Assembly: GCA_003176165.1 (NCBI GenBank)
Contig: PSRQ01000042.1
Coordinates: 1 to 37,893 of the forward strand
DNA length: 37,893 nt
Source of the DNA: Candidatus Cerribacteria bacterium 'Amazon FNV 2010 28 9'
GTDB taxonomy: Bacteria; Patescibacteriota; Microgenomatia; UBA1400; UBA12028
Direction: 5' to 3'
The notes under the pieces are model-generated. The model did not search any database and had not been told where the DNA came from. It saw only the letters and a program-made list of their open reading frames with translations. Every line of letters begins with the position of its first letter. The first letter of the stretch is position 1. The position numbers and the translations under genes are program-made. Below are positions 16,419 to 26,849 of the stretch, piece after piece.

Positions 16419-17375
16419 CTATTTCACTTTATGGTGATACAGCTGTATAGCTCCAAGAATTGGAGCAAGTTTTCCTCGAGCAGCAACTTCAACAGGAAAA
16501 CCAGTTAGCTCTCCTATTTTTGTGCTAAAGCCTGAAATTTCCATCAACCCTCCCGTACAAAAAATACGATCTACTTGCTCTTCTGTTTGGCTGCACACAT
16601 CGTTTATTTGGGCAAGAAGAAGAGAAAAAAAACGGTTGAGTAAAGTGTCGATATCATCACGAGCGATGCGTATGGTCGTCGGTCTTCCAGTACCTGCATC
16701 TTTACCACTGAGTGTATATACTTGCGTTTTTTTCAAAAAATCAAGTTGAAGCAGAATGCTCATGCTTTCATTCCAACTTATAGTCAATGCATGCTGCTCC
16801 TCCATTATATAGTGCAAGTGTTGTGCTAACCAAAAACTTCCTATAGGAAGAAGTTTAGTATGAAGGATCTCACCGTTTTGAATAGTTGTCACTTCAGTTT
16901 TTCCAGCGCCAATATCCACGATAAGGGCACAGGTTTTTTGCGCTCGCATTCCTGCATAAATACAAACAGGAGTTGATAACAATAAGACTGATCCAAAGCC
17001 TGTTTTCGCAAATGCTCGTTTTGTTACCATCACATGTAAGGGATCAATGGAAGCAGGGACGGTGCATACACACAGAGGGCGAATAACTTCACAAACGAGA
17101 GGAAGATGAAGATCCTGCCTACATTGTTCTAAAAAAAAGACCAGAGCATCTTCATCAGCGACCACTCCCTTCTCTATCGCAGAAATCGAAACCATGGGAG
17201 TGTGTTCTTCGGCCTGCCATAATCGATCGGCCGTTGAGTCTATAAAGCGATGGAGCTCGCGATGAAAGAGGATAGAGGTAGGTCGTTGGGAAATAACACC
17301 TTGCTCCTTGGAATACATGATTCCTGTTTCGCTACCCAAATCAAAAAAATAGGGTGTTGGTGCAAAAAACTTCAT
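16419..17375 (-). CDS. mreB: Divergent MreB-like actin-fold ATPase
   Basis: FFDLGSETGIMYSKEQGVISQRPTSIL, SAIEKGVVADEDALVFFLE, ALIVDIGAGKTEVTTIQNGEI, RIFCTGGLMEISGF; position upstream of mreC. Confidence 0.7.
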   Translation of the reverse strand: MKFFAPTPYFFDLGSETGIMYSKEQGVISQRPTSILFHRELHRFIDSTADRLWQAEEHTPMVSISAIEKGVVADEDALVFFLEQCRQDLHLPLVCEVIRPLCVCTVPASIDPLHVMVTKRAFAKTGFGSVLLLSTPVCIYAGMRAQKTCALIVDIGAGKTEVTTIQNGEILHTKLLPIGSFWLAQHLHYIMEEQHALTISWNESMSILLQLDFLKKTQVYTLSGKDAGTGRPTTIRIARDDIDTLLNRFFSLLLAQINDVCSQTEEQVDRIFCTGGLMEISGFSTKIGELTGFPVEVAARGKLAPILGAIQLYHHKVK

Positions 17376-17471
17376 GAACCCTCATCCTAACGCACTCACA
17401 TCACTTACACAAGATTGATAGGATCACAAAAAGACTTCTCGCTTACTCTTTCACCATGATATGATTCCTTC

Positions 17472-19697
17472 ATGAATGTGTCTCGCTTTTTAAATAAGCT
17501 CATGTTTTTTCTCTTTGGAGCTCTTTTCGTCCTTGTTCCGCTTCTCTTCACATCAGTCAACGACGAATTGTTTGAGTTCAATAAAATGCTTGCGGTCTAC
17601 GTCATTGCACTCCTTATGGCGCTCGTATGGGCAGTGCGTTGTATCACAGAAAAACGATTGATCTGGAGAAGAACTGTTTTTGATCTTCCTATTCTTCTCT
17701 TCCTCGTTTCTCAAGTATGTGCCACCATTTTCTCGATGGATGTGCGTACATCGCTTTTCGGTTATTACACACGCTTTAATGGAGGGCTTTTTTCTCTTCT
17801 TTCCTATGCATGGATGTATGAGATGTTTGTGATTTTTATCTCAAGAGATCAAGTAAAAAAATTGCTACACATCCTTTTATTTGGGGGAGTGTTATCCGCA
17901 GCGTATGCATTTCCTGAGCACTTTGGACATTCTCCTAGTTGTGTTCTTTTTTCAGGGTCATTTGATATCAAATGTTGGGTTCAAAATGTTCAAGATCGCG
18001 TCTTTGGAACATTTGGTCAACCCAACTGGTTAGCTGCCTATTTGGGCATGCTTATCCCACTTGTGATCGCACAACTTTTTACCCCCATAAAAACAAAAAA
18101 ATCTCTCCTTGAGTCAGATTCTCTTCAGCGATTTCTTCCGCAGGCAATTTGTGCACTTGTCATCCTGCTCTATACATTAACTTTATTGTTTACAAAATCA
18201 CGTTCGGGGATTGGAGCACTCCTCTTAGGACTGGGACTTTTTGGAGTTGAAGGGATTGCCGCGTGGTCTTTCGCAGTCCGCCAACATCTACACAAAAAAG
18301 ACACATCCATTTGGACACCGATTGCGGTCGCACTAACCGGGATTGGAATTATCTTGTGCATGATGATTGTTGGGAGCCCTTTTGAGTTCCTCAATTCGTT
18401 TACAACACATCTTTTCCCTCCAAAGCAAATAGTATCCTCGAGCGAAGCACCTCCTCAGCCAACAGTTGTTAGTGGAGATTCGCAACTAGACGCAGGTGGT
18501 TCAGAATCCGGCGCCATTCGTGCCGTGGTCTGGAAAGGTGCAATTGATGTGTGGAAACGGTACCCCATTTTTGGGTCAGGGGTAGAAACATTTGCGTATA
18601 GCTATTACAAAGATCGGCCGAAAGAACATAATCTATTGTCAGAATGGGATTTCTTATATAACAAAGCACACAATGAATTTTTAAACTTTGCAGCCACGAC
18701 AGGAACGTTTGGATTGGGAACATACCTTTTTATGCTCTCCATGTTTATTGCATATCCTGTATGGATTGCATATAAACGACTGACAATCTCACAAACAACA
18801 GCGGATAGTCAATTCACAACAATTCTCTTACTTGCCTTGTCTACAAGCATTGTCATTCTTTCTGTTTCTAATTTCTTTGGTTTTTCGACAGTCATGGTGA
18901 GTGCCCTCATGTATATTTTCCCAGGTATCGCTATTGTCTTCGTCAATGAACAAAAAAAACTAGAGAGTGAAATAACCATCCACGAGATTGATACCAATCA
19001 ATGGATGATGATCGGCATTGCCATCATCGTCACCGCACTTCCCATTCTGTACATTCACACGTTGTGGAATGCTGATGTTGCGTATGCGAAAGGCAAACAA
19101 TATGACGCCGCAAACTTGCCCCAAACTGCCTATGCCTATTTGCAACAAGCAACCACCATGCTTCCGGGTGAAACGACTTACCATGATGAGTTTAGTAGCA
19201 ATCTCGCCACGCTTGCTGTTGCACTTGCGCAAGTTGGTGATAGCACTTCAAGCGCACAATTGACCACACTCGCAATTCAAGAATCAAACCTCACAATCAC
19301 CCAAAATCCACACAATGTTGGGTATTACAAAACACGTATCAAAGTCTTTTTGTTGCTCGCCAATCTTGACCCTCTGTACTTTACACAAGCACGTGAAGCA
19401 ACCCACACAGCTATAGACTTAAGTCCAACAGATCCAAAACTTGTGTACTTTGATGCTCTACTTGCTGACCAAGCAAAAGATGAACAAACGTATGTAGCTG
19501 ATTTGCAGCGAGCCATCGATTTGAAGGAAAATTATGAGGATGCCCGCTATGCATTAGGCTCTTATGAACTCAAGCATGAGCAACCACAACAAGCAGCAGA
19601 CCAGTTTTCCTACATGCTCAAAAATATCAACCCAAATAACTTGTTGGCACAACAAGGACTTGCATCAGCAAGCGCACTCTTGCAAAAGAAAAAATAA
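17472..19697 (+). CDS. O-antigen ligase/polymerase (Wzy/WaaL-like) with C-terminal TPRs
   Basis: About 12 hydrophobic segments; FGTFGQPNWLAAYLGMLIPL, FTKSRSGIGALLLGL, GSGVETFAYSYY...KAHNEFLNFAATTGTFGLGTYL; TPR-like C terminus. Confidence 0.8.
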   Translation: MNVSRFLNKLMFFLFGALFVLVPLLFTSVNDELFEFNKMLAVYVIALLMALVWAVRCITEKRLIWRRTVFDLPILLFLVSQVCATIFSMDVRTSLFGYYTRFNGGLFSLLSYAWMYEMFVIFISRDQVKKLLHILLFGGVLSAAYAFPEHFGHSPSCVLFSGSFDIKCWVQNVQDRVFGTFGQPNWLAAYLGMLIPLVIAQLFTPIKTKKSLLESDSLQRFLPQAICALVILLYTLTLLFTKSRSGIGALLLGLGLFGVEGIAAWSFAVRQHLHKKDTSIWTPIAVALTGIGIILCMMIVGSPFEFLNSFTTHLFPPKQIVSSSEAPPQPTVVSGDSQLDAGGSESGAIRAVVWKGAIDVWKRYPIFGSGVETFAYSYYKDRPKEHNLLSEWDFLYNKAHNEFLNFAATTGTFGLGTYLFMLSMFIAYPVWIAYKRLTISQTTADSQFTTILLLALSTSIVILSVSNFFGFSTVMVSALMYIFPGIAIVFVNEQKKLESEITIHEIDTNQWMMIGIAIIVTALPILYIHTLWNADVAYAKGKQYDAANLPQTAYAYLQQATTMLPGETTYHDEFSSNLATLAVALAQVGDSTSSAQLTTLAIQESNLTITQNPHNVGYYKTRIKVFLLLANLDPLYFTQAREATHTAIDLSPTDPKLVYFDALLADQAKDEQTYVADLQRAIDLKENYEDARYALGSYELKHEQPQQAADQFSYMLKNINPNNLLAQQGLASASALLQKKK

Positions 19698-19725
19698 ACA
19701 TGGGTCGCTGTTATAATATGTTGTA

Positions 19726-20301
19726 ATGAAAAAACCAATCGTTACCGTTCCACATGAGGTCCTGCGCAAAATGAGCGTTGAGGTCATCTTTGATAAAAAA
19801 ATCAAAGATTTTGTCAAAGACTTACGTGACTCGCTCTGGCTTCAAGATAACCCCAAAGGAGTCGGACTTTCCGCTCCTCAACTGGGGAAAAGCTGGCGTA
19901 TCTTTGCCACAATGCTTCCCCCTGGAGAAGATGACGCACCCCAAAAAAGCGATATTCGAGTTTTCCTCAATCCCAGTGTTCTGAAACGAAGCTCGACACT
20001 CACCCTCGGAGATGATCCCAAAGATCCTATTTTGGAAGGTTGTCTCTCAATACCTGGAATCTATGGTCCAGTTCCGCGCCCCGATCAAATCGAAATGGAG
20101 TTTGATGAAGTAATTGATAATGAACTCATTCACAAGGTTGAAGCGTTTGACCGCTTTCTCGCTCGTGTTATCCAACATGAGTACGACCACATTGATGGCA
20201 TACTCTTCACCGATTACACATTGAAGTACAATCTTCCACTGTACGAATTTCGAAGGAAACACATGGTCGAAATTGATCCAGCATTTGCAAAAGCATTTTA
20301 A
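19726..20301 (+). CDS. def: Peptide deformylase
   Basis: GVGLSAPQLG, EGCLSIPG, VIQHEYDHIDGILF motifs. Confidence 0.93.
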   Translation: MKKPIVTVPHEVLRKMSVEVIFDKKIKDFVKDLRDSLWLQDNPKGVGLSAPQLGKSWRIFATMLPPGEDDAPQKSDIRVFLNPSVLKRSSTLTLGDDPKDPILEGCLSIPGIYGPVPRPDQIEMEFDEVIDNELIHKVEAFDRFLARVIQHEYDHIDGILFTDYTLKYNLPLYEFRRKHMVEIDPAFAKAF

Positions 20302-20311
20302 GAAAACATGT

Positions 20312-21256
20312 ATGATGTCACCTATCACTATCGCCATCGCAGGTTCTACAGCACACACGGCTCAATGCGCAGAAGCGATTTTGAACGATCCGCGCTTTCA
20401 GATCACAAGCATTTTTACGCCTGCTCCAAAACCAGTTGGACGTAAAAAAACGGTCACACCCAATCCCCTCCACATGTTTGCTCAACAACATACCATCCCA
20501 ACGATACTGATTGAAGAAAAAATAAACGAACAGGTAAAGCAGTACGTGGAAACCCTCACACAACCTGATCTACTTCTCGTTGTTGATTTTGGCTACTTTC
20601 TTCCAAACTGGCTGTTGAGCTGGCCCACACTTGCACCTATCAATATTCACCCGTCTGATTTGCCCAAATTTCGTGGCAGTTCACCCGGGCAATTCGTCCT
20701 CCTTTTTGGTGAAACACAATCTGCCGTCACCCTCATACGCATGGATAACAAACTTGATCACGGACCCATCATCACAAAACTTTCATTTGCAATATCACCA
20801 ACATGGACTACGAAGGAATACTACTCGCATGCGTTCGACCTCATTGCGAAAGAACTTCCCACGCTCTTGGCTGAGTTTGTACACAATCCAACGCAAGGGA
20901 CCACTCAACCCGATGGCTCTCCCACCCCACTCGCACGCCAACAAAAGCGCGACGACGGCTATATTCCACTTGCACATGTACAACAAGCCATGGGGATACG
21001 CGCGACTCCAACCACTCCAATTCCACTTTTGGATGGATATGCACTTACACCAAACGCTGAGCAGCTATATAATATGTGGAGAGCACTCACTCCTTGGCCG
21101 GGTGTGTGGACAGTTGTCAACACAAAGGAAGGAAATAAGCGGGTAAAGCTTGTAGAGTGCAGCTTTACAAACAACCATTTGATTATCCGAACAATTCAAG
21201 TGGAAGGGAAAAATCCCAAACCTTTCCAAAAAGGTGTATTCTCAAAAGAAGAATGA
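20312..21256 (+). CDS. fmt: Methionyl-tRNA formyltransferase
   Basis: INIHPSDLPKFRGSSPGQFVLLFGETQSAVTLIRMDNKLDHGPII; starts 11 nt after def; ATG at 20312 or 20315. Confidence 0.85.
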   Translation: MMSPITIAIAGSTAHTAQCAEAILNDPRFQITSIFTPAPKPVGRKKTVTPNPLHMFAQQHTIPTILIEEKINEQVKQYVETLTQPDLLLVVDFGYFLPNWLLSWPTLAPINIHPSDLPKFRGSSPGQFVLLFGETQSAVTLIRMDNKLDHGPIITKLSFAISPTWTTKEYYSHAFDLIAKELPTLLAEFVHNPTQGTTQPDGSPTPLARQQKRDDGYIPLAHVQQAMGIRATPTTPIPLLDGYALTPNAEQLYNMWRALTPWPGVWTVVNTKEGNKRVKLVECSFTNNHLIIRTIQVEGKNPKPFQKGVFSKEE

Positions 21257-21957
21257 ATCCTGAACATAATTTTCTTGAGACACAACGCGAGGAGCATCTT
21301 CGGTTTGCACAATTTGCATTTCGCGAGTATATCCAAGAACATCCTGGTACGCTACGCTCGCTCTCCTACGCGCATGAACTCGCACTCTCGCTCTCGCACC
21401 AATTCTTCCCATTATTTGACGAAAATCAGTTGAATTTTCAAACTGGTTCTCCCTCTGTTGCACGTATTGATCAGCAAAATAGACACCTCCTTTTTCGTTC
21501 GTTCAACGGATATAAAGGATTATCTGTGATTGGCTTACAAGATCCTATTACCACGCCTCCGTTTATAGACGCACTTCACTTGGCATTCGATCTCAAAATG
21601 ATTGATCACCATGTTCAAGACGAAGAGCTTGTGAATCACTTGTATATGGAAAGTGAGTATTTTAGCGATCAACGATTATGGGCGCACTTTTTTTCAAAAC
21701 TGCACCTTTTGCTCACCCAACACCATTTGTACACTGCTGATATCCTTAAAAAACACCCCCTTGAACTCGCGGTTTCTTGGAGCCAACTCATGGGGGGGTA
21801 TCATCATCACTGGCGCGAGCTTTCCTCTTATACATTTGGTGAGTACGTCTATCGAGTCTTCGGGAGAGTCCCTTCGTCCGTATCATTGACAGCAGAAGGA
21901 TTCCTCAAAAAAAGCCAAATTCCTCAATTAGCTTTTTCTACATATCAGCGGGACTGA
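21253..21957 (+). CDS. Hypothetical protein
   Basis: Best start MNPEHNFLETQ at 21253, overlapping fmt stop (ATGA); 234 aa. Confidence 0.6.
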   Translation: MNPEHNFLETQREEHLRFAQFAFREYIQEHPGTLRSLSYAHELALSLSHQFFPLFDENQLNFQTGSPSVARIDQQNRHLLFRSFNGYKGLSVIGLQDPITTPPFIDALHLAFDLKMIDHHVQDEELVNHLYMESEYFSDQRLWAHFFSKLHLLLTQHHLYTADILKKHPLELAVSWSQLMGGYHHHWRELSSYTFGEYVYRVFGRVPSSVSLTAEGFLKKSQIPQLAFSTYQRD

Positions 21958-21969
21958 ATAAATGGAATA

Positions 21970-22167
21970 TTACGCATTTACCTGATGAGGACGAACAGCG
22001 GCACGGATACACTTGGTGCACAGTGAGACCTTTTTCTTTGCGCCATCAATCAAAATGTGAGCGGTATGAAGGTTTGGTTTGCGTATGTGTTTGGTGCGGT
22101 TTTTAGCATGAGAAACAATATTTCCATTTCCTGCTGTCTTTCCGCAATTGAAGCAACTGGTTGCCAT
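21970..22167 (-). CDS. rpmB: 50S ribosomal protein L28
   Basis: MATSCFNCGKTAGNGNIVSHAKNRTKHIRKPNLHTAHI...VSLCTKCIRA; SD AAGGAG. Confidence 0.88.
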   Translation of the reverse strand: MATSCFNCGKTAGNGNIVSHAKNRTKHIRKPNLHTAHILIDGAKKKVSLCTKCIRAAVRPHQVNA

Positions 22168-22296
22168 ATCTACTCCTTAGTTCAAGTCAGGCTGTTATTG
22201 TACCAGAGAAACGAAAGAAAGACAAATACCAACTCTTGCCTCTTTTAGCCTGGTTTTCTCAGTTTTCCTACAACAACGCCATGGTATCATACAAAT

Positions 22297-22926
22297 ATGC
22301 TTATTTCTCTCTTGGCCAGCCACCCACTGATCTTTCTCCTTGACTGTCTGGCCCTCATCATCTCGATCACCATTCACGAGTGCTCGCACGCCCTGGTAGC
22401 TGACAAATTAGGTGATCCCACACCTCGTTTACAAGGGAGAATTACACTCAATCCTTTGGCTCATTTGGACCCGATTGGGACCATACTTCTCTTGGTCATC
22501 GGTCTTGGCTGGGGGAAACCAGTGGAAATTGATTCTTACAACTTCCGCCACCCCAGGCCTGATCAGGCTCTGGTAGCAGCCGCTGGGCCTTTGAGTAACC
22601 TCTTGCTTGCAACGCTCTTGGCTATTATTGTCCGATTTACTGGGCTGGGAAGTGATCTGTTTGCACTCTTTGCCATTCCTATCATTTCAATTAACGTGGC
22701 TCTCGCGATTTTCAATCTCGTCCCTGTTTCCCCCTTGGATGGAGGCAAAATTCTTATTGGGATCGCTCCCAAAGAGATGGCTCGCGAATGGGCTCACGTC
22801 CTCAATCAATACGGTACTTTTATCCTCCTTGCCCTGATCATCCCTTGGTGGAATGGTATGTCACCTATTAGTGTGCTCATCAACCCCATCATCAATGGCA
22901 TTTTGAACATTCTGTTGCCGATGTGA
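22297..22926 (+). CDS. Site-2 protease family (M50) membrane metalloprotease
   Basis: ITIHECSHALVADKLGD (HExxH-like), GRITLNPLAHLDPIGTILLL, NLVPVSPLDGGKIL. Confidence 0.9.
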   Translation: MLISLLASHPLIFLLDCLALIISITIHECSHALVADKLGDPTPRLQGRITLNPLAHLDPIGTILLLVIGLGWGKPVEIDSYNFRHPRPDQALVAAAGPLSNLLLATLLAIIVRFTGLGSDLFALFAIPIISINVALAIFNLVPVSPLDGGKILIGIAPKEMAREWAHVLNQYGTFILLALIIPWWNGMSPISVLINPIINGILNILLPM

Positions 22927-22950
22927 TCTTGGAACTGATATAGTTGAGGT

Positions 22951-23862
22951 ATGGATAAACAAGCACCTGACTACAGCAATACTAGTGATACTCTTTTTAC
23001 GCCCTGGAGAGAATCAGAAATTGATAAAATTAGCCAACTTGTTGAAGATTTGTCTGACGATGAACTTATCGATCGATATGATGAGAACGAAGAAGAAATG
23101 CAACGGTTAGAAAAAGCGCTAGAGAAAAGAAGAACTGCAAAAGCAGTCTTTGAATCACAATTGGTGAAAAGAAATAAAGAAAGGACCGGAGCAAGAAGCG
23201 TGCGAGCTATCATGGAAGGCATCAACACATTCTTTCGAAGAGACAACGACGAGGTAAAACATCAAGAACCACCTAAACCCTCGCATAGAGCTGAAACACC
23301 TATCGTTACAACTCCAAATAAAGATGACGAAGTAAATCAAATGAAAATTGCTGGGGTACAGGATGTTTCCAATTTTAGAGAAACACAAGTTTCAAAGGCA
23401 GGTGTAAAAAACCCAGTACAAGAAATTCCCATAGGTGATTTACAGCACAAAATGAATCATGAGGCCCAAAAACAAGGACATCAAAGAATCTACCTGGAAC
23501 TTCATCCGGGTAAAGAGATATCGCTCGGCAGACAAGATTTCATAGCTAATAAGGATGATCATCGCTTTGATTTTATTTCACGCCAACATATTACCATCAG
23601 CCGTGGCAGTAATACCTTTAGCAGTAATGTCTTTAGTGGTCATCCACAATTTTTCGTCAGAAACACAACTTTGGACACAGACAAAGAGAACTCTGTTTAT
23701 GTCAATGGGGTAAAGATTGATAAAAATTACCTCAAAGCGTTAAAAGATAAAGATGTTATTGCCTTGTCAGGACTTAATCTAGGTGTGGGTTTTGTTTTCC
23801 ATGAGAATGAAGATGATGATGCTTGGCTTGAACCATACAAACCGTCAACAAAAAATTTATAA
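22951..23862 (+). CDS. FHA-domain protein
   Basis: C-terminal ISLGRQDF...DFISRQHITISRG...NSVYVNGVKIDK pattern of FHA domains (GR, SRxH, VNG). Confidence 0.65.
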   Translation: MDKQAPDYSNTSDTLFTPWRESEIDKISQLVEDLSDDELIDRYDENEEEMQRLEKALEKRRTAKAVFESQLVKRNKERTGARSVRAIMEGINTFFRRDNDEVKHQEPPKPSHRAETPIVTTPNKDDEVNQMKIAGVQDVSNFRETQVSKAGVKNPVQEIPIGDLQHKMNHEAQKQGHQRIYLELHPGKEISLGRQDFIANKDDHRFDFISRQHITISRGSNTFSSNVFSGHPQFFVRNTTLDTDKENSVYVNGVKIDKNYLKALKDKDVIALSGLNLGVGFVFHENEDDDAWLEPYKPSTKNL

Positions 23863-25236
23863 TTTCGTAGTTGTATCAGTTTTTAGAAGCACTTTTTTTC
23901 CATTGATCATGTATGGAATTTCATCAACTCCGCTTTGTTTTTGCAAGTGGAGTGTTGAATATACAGGTGTGGTGTACTGGATTTGAACCGTGGAAGAGCT
24001 CAGTGCATCCACAAACACAAAAAATCCAACGAGTTGAATTCCCTGCTCTTGTTTCGTCTCAAGCAACACTTGCCTATGCGCCGTATCCACACCAAACATT
24101 GCGGTTTGAGCTACTGTATGAGCTGCCATGAGATCTTCTATCGTTTGATCCGTATTCAACGTATCCGATTCTTCTTCGTTTGGCAAGGCGGCTACAACAC
24201 TTGGTGAGGGAAGTTCGGATCCGTTTACAGAAATCGATTGAATAGTGGCTTGAATCGGAATTGCGACACGCAAAAAATTGACATATGCACCACCCCAAAA
24301 TTGGGGAGGCTGTTTAAGCGTCGACGGATTGGTATTTATATAGGAAAGGGTAACGACATGTTCCAGAACGTTTGCTCGTTTGCTCGTTTCAACGTTTACA
24401 GTGCGTTTGATGCAACAGTTTGCTTTGTTGGCACCAAAATTATTTTCAAAAAAACTGACATAATCTTCATTCGCGCTGCGCGCTAGAGCTCCATCCATAT
24501 TGTGCGAATGAAAAAATGAAGCGACCATTGCGTCATCTATCGCAAAAAGAATTTGTTTTTGTTTGACAAGAATTCGGACTGCGTTCGCCAACTGTACATA
24601 TTGATCAATACGCAAATGATGGAGTTGTTCGAGCACTGCACTTCCAAGTTTGGATAAAAAATCTGTTTTCTGTGTACTGCCAGGGAAAAATCCTTCATCG
24701 GCAGCAGCTTGTGTTTTTGCATAAAAATTATCGACTGTAACAGGTTCTATTTGATCCAAAATATGCACAGGACCTGTCACTTTCAAGATCTCTCGCAGAA
24801 GCGAGAGGTTTACAGCGATAATCCCATCGCTTTTTTTTTCACCACCATGCTCAAAAAACCACTCGATTGTTTGGGCACTGGTCGGAAAATCTGGGTCGAA
24901 ATTGCTATCACGCAGTCGATACCACCCTTGCCCAAACGCTGCTTGAATAGGCCAAGGAGGATCGACATGACCATCCAACTGTCCATCAGGAACATAGATG
25001 TCTTGAATTTTCAGGACACTCATTTTCCCCTTCTCAAATCCAATACGTCCAAAGCTCCCCATAAATCCACCAGTTGAACGAAGCTCCATATTATTTTGGA
25101 AAAGAACAATATATTCTTTGGGATGATCAAATCCAAAAAAAGAATACCCTGCTCGCACTGCTGGATAGATCAACATTGCTACGATGCTTGAAAGGATAAA
25201 CATGAAAGCAATGAAAAGAGTGCGAATTTTTTTCAC
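23857..25236 (-). CDS. DUF4012-like protein
   Basis: YIVLFQNNMELRSTGGFMGSFGRIGFEKGKMSVLKIQDIYVPDGQLDGHVDPP matches the DUF4012 signature region as recalled. Confidence 0.75.
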   Translation of the reverse strand: MKKIRTLFIAFMFILSSIVAMLIYPAVRAGYSFFGFDHPKEYIVLFQNNMELRSTGGFMGSFGRIGFEKGKMSVLKIQDIYVPDGQLDGHVDPPWPIQAAFGQGWYRLRDSNFDPDFPTSAQTIEWFFEHGGEKKSDGIIAVNLSLLREILKVTGPVHILDQIEPVTVDNFYAKTQAAADEGFFPGSTQKTDFLSKLGSAVLEQLHHLRIDQYVQLANAVRILVKQKQILFAIDDAMVASFFHSHNMDGALARSANEDYVSFFENNFGANKANCCIKRTVNVETSKRANVLEHVVTLSYINTNPSTLKQPPQFWGGAYVNFLRVAIPIQATIQSISVNGSELPSPSVVAALPNEEESDTLNTDQTIEDLMAAHTVAQTAMFGVDTAHRQVLLETKQEQGIQLVGFFVFVDALSSSTVQIQYTTPVYSTLHLQKQSGVDEIPYMINGKKVLLKTDTTTKL

Positions 25237-25239
25237 GCT

Positions 25240-26838
25240 TTAATTGTATCCTGGATCGAGCGCCAACAGAAGCACATTCCCATCTTCATATACACTGTGT
25301 ACATAAGGAGGAAAGGAAGACGGCAACTGCGCGTAGTATTGTTTGTGAATGAGAACAAGCTGCACTCCTCTTTCTTTCATTAGGTCAAATGAAGATGGTG
25401 ATGGAAATGAAATTTGTATTTCATGTTGAAAATTCATCCACTCATCGGGAAAAAATCCACTCTGCCCATTTACGAGAGTTTTGTTGTACTGCAAGCTATA
25501 GATCATTTCCTGAGTATCTTGCGCTGCCAATGGATCAGCCCAGTTACGCATCGGAAGTGAGATAAGTATGTTTTCTGGTCTTTGCTGTAGTACATGAACA
25601 TACAAAGGATATTGTTCAATGGAGGGAACGGTAAAAAATGGAATCGTTGGAACTGACAACAGAGACAGTCCAAACAGCAATACAAATAATGGGAAACGAT
25701 AGGATTGAATCTTTCGCCAACGAGAACATGTGATCGTTGCTGCCGCACAGAAAGATAGCATGACAAGCGGAAAAAAACGTGATGGGGTGCGAAATGCTTG
25801 GAAACCCGGAGCAAGATAATACAAAAAGAGATATGGTAAAGGAACATGAAGAACTTGTCCAAACAGAATTGGTTTAACCGTCTCACTTCCAAAGTGAAGA
25901 GCGGGCCCAAGAGAAATAACAAAGGCAAATAATCCAATAGCCACCCACAATGTTTGCAGTGGATTTTTTCGATTTCTGGCCCAAACAATCAGCGTAATTC
26001 CACACCATAGGTATGTAACTGGACTCCAAAATTGTCCGGTCAGATCAGAAAATAACAGGCTAAAATGGATGACCTCGCGAATATCACGCACCGTATGATA
26101 TGTGTGAAAAAATTGAAGGTATGCACTACCCACTGGGAGTGATAATAGAAAAAAAACGCAACAGGCACACAGAACCGCTTTCCACTCTTTAAAAAATAAT
26201 GTTCTGTATTGTTGAACCAATAACAATGCAGTAACTACAAAAACAACATAATATATAAGAAAAAAACTTTGCCACACTTGCAATGCACAACTGACTACTG
26301 CAAAAAACAGTAACCATTTTTTTTGTGTTCGCAAAAAACGAAAGATTACCCATAGTGCCGCTATCACATACTGCAATGCCAACATATGCAAGTGCCCACT
26401 GTATGCAAGATGCGCTGTTGAAAGTGCAAACACACACGCTCCGATAAAAGCAAAAACCTTCTGTCGCTCTCCAGCAAGCAGCAGACATTCATCAAAAAGC
26501 AGATACGTAAAAAAAAGTGTCAGTGCGCCACTCGCAATAATGGCAATATTGTATGAAACAAGAGGTTCATGTGTAAATAAACGCAGAGGCAACGTCATCA
26601 CAGCACTCGTCACAAAAATATCTGAAAAAAGAATGGAGTTCGTATTTGGATAGAATGTTTTTCCACTCCAAAGTGGAGCATGCACAATGATATTGTCTTG
26701 TACCCGGGCAATTGTCCAGGCAGTAAACAACCCATCAGAATTGTCAGTAATCACTGTCGCTGGATGAAAAACCAATGGAGAAAAAATACTCACTGATATA
26801 AGCACGCTAGCAAGAAAAACAAGAATTGTGGATCGCAT
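25240..26838 (-). CDS. Polytopic membrane protein, GT-C glycosyltransferase-like
   Basis: 532 aa, about 12 hydrophobic segments, luminal acidic DNSDG motif after TM1; 3 nt from DUF4012 gene. Confidence 0.55.
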   Translation of the reverse strand: MRSTILVFLASVLISVSIFSPLVFHPATVITDNSDGLFTAWTIARVQDNIIVHAPLWSGKTFYPNTNSILFSDIFVTSAVMTLPLRLFTHEPLVSYNIAIIASGALTLFFTYLLFDECLLLAGERQKVFAFIGACVFALSTAHLAYSGHLHMLALQYVIAALWVIFRFLRTQKKWLLFFAVVSCALQVWQSFFLIYYVVFVVTALLLVQQYRTLFFKEWKAVLCACCVFFLLSLPVGSAYLQFFHTYHTVRDIREVIHFSLLFSDLTGQFWSPVTYLWCGITLIVWARNRKNPLQTLWVAIGLFAFVISLGPALHFGSETVKPILFGQVLHVPLPYLFLYYLAPGFQAFRTPSRFFPLVMLSFCAAATITCSRWRKIQSYRFPLFVLLFGLSLLSVPTIPFFTVPSIEQYPLYVHVLQQRPENILISLPMRNWADPLAAQDTQEMIYSLQYNKTLVNGQSGFFPDEWMNFQHEIQISFPSPSSFDLMKERGVQLVLIHKQYYAQLPSSFPPYVHSVYEDGNVLLLALDPGYN

Positions 26839-26849
26839 ATCATTATTTA

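Noticed and set aside
16419-17375. PilM (type IV pilus) assignment
   Set aside because: No PilNOQ neighbours; gene order mreB-mreC-mreD-PBP2 fits MreB better, although divergence leaves some doubt.
20631-21174. Long ORFs in alternative frames over fmt (20631..21146 and minus-strand ones)
   Set aside because: Fully contained in the well-supported fmt gene; shadow ORFs.
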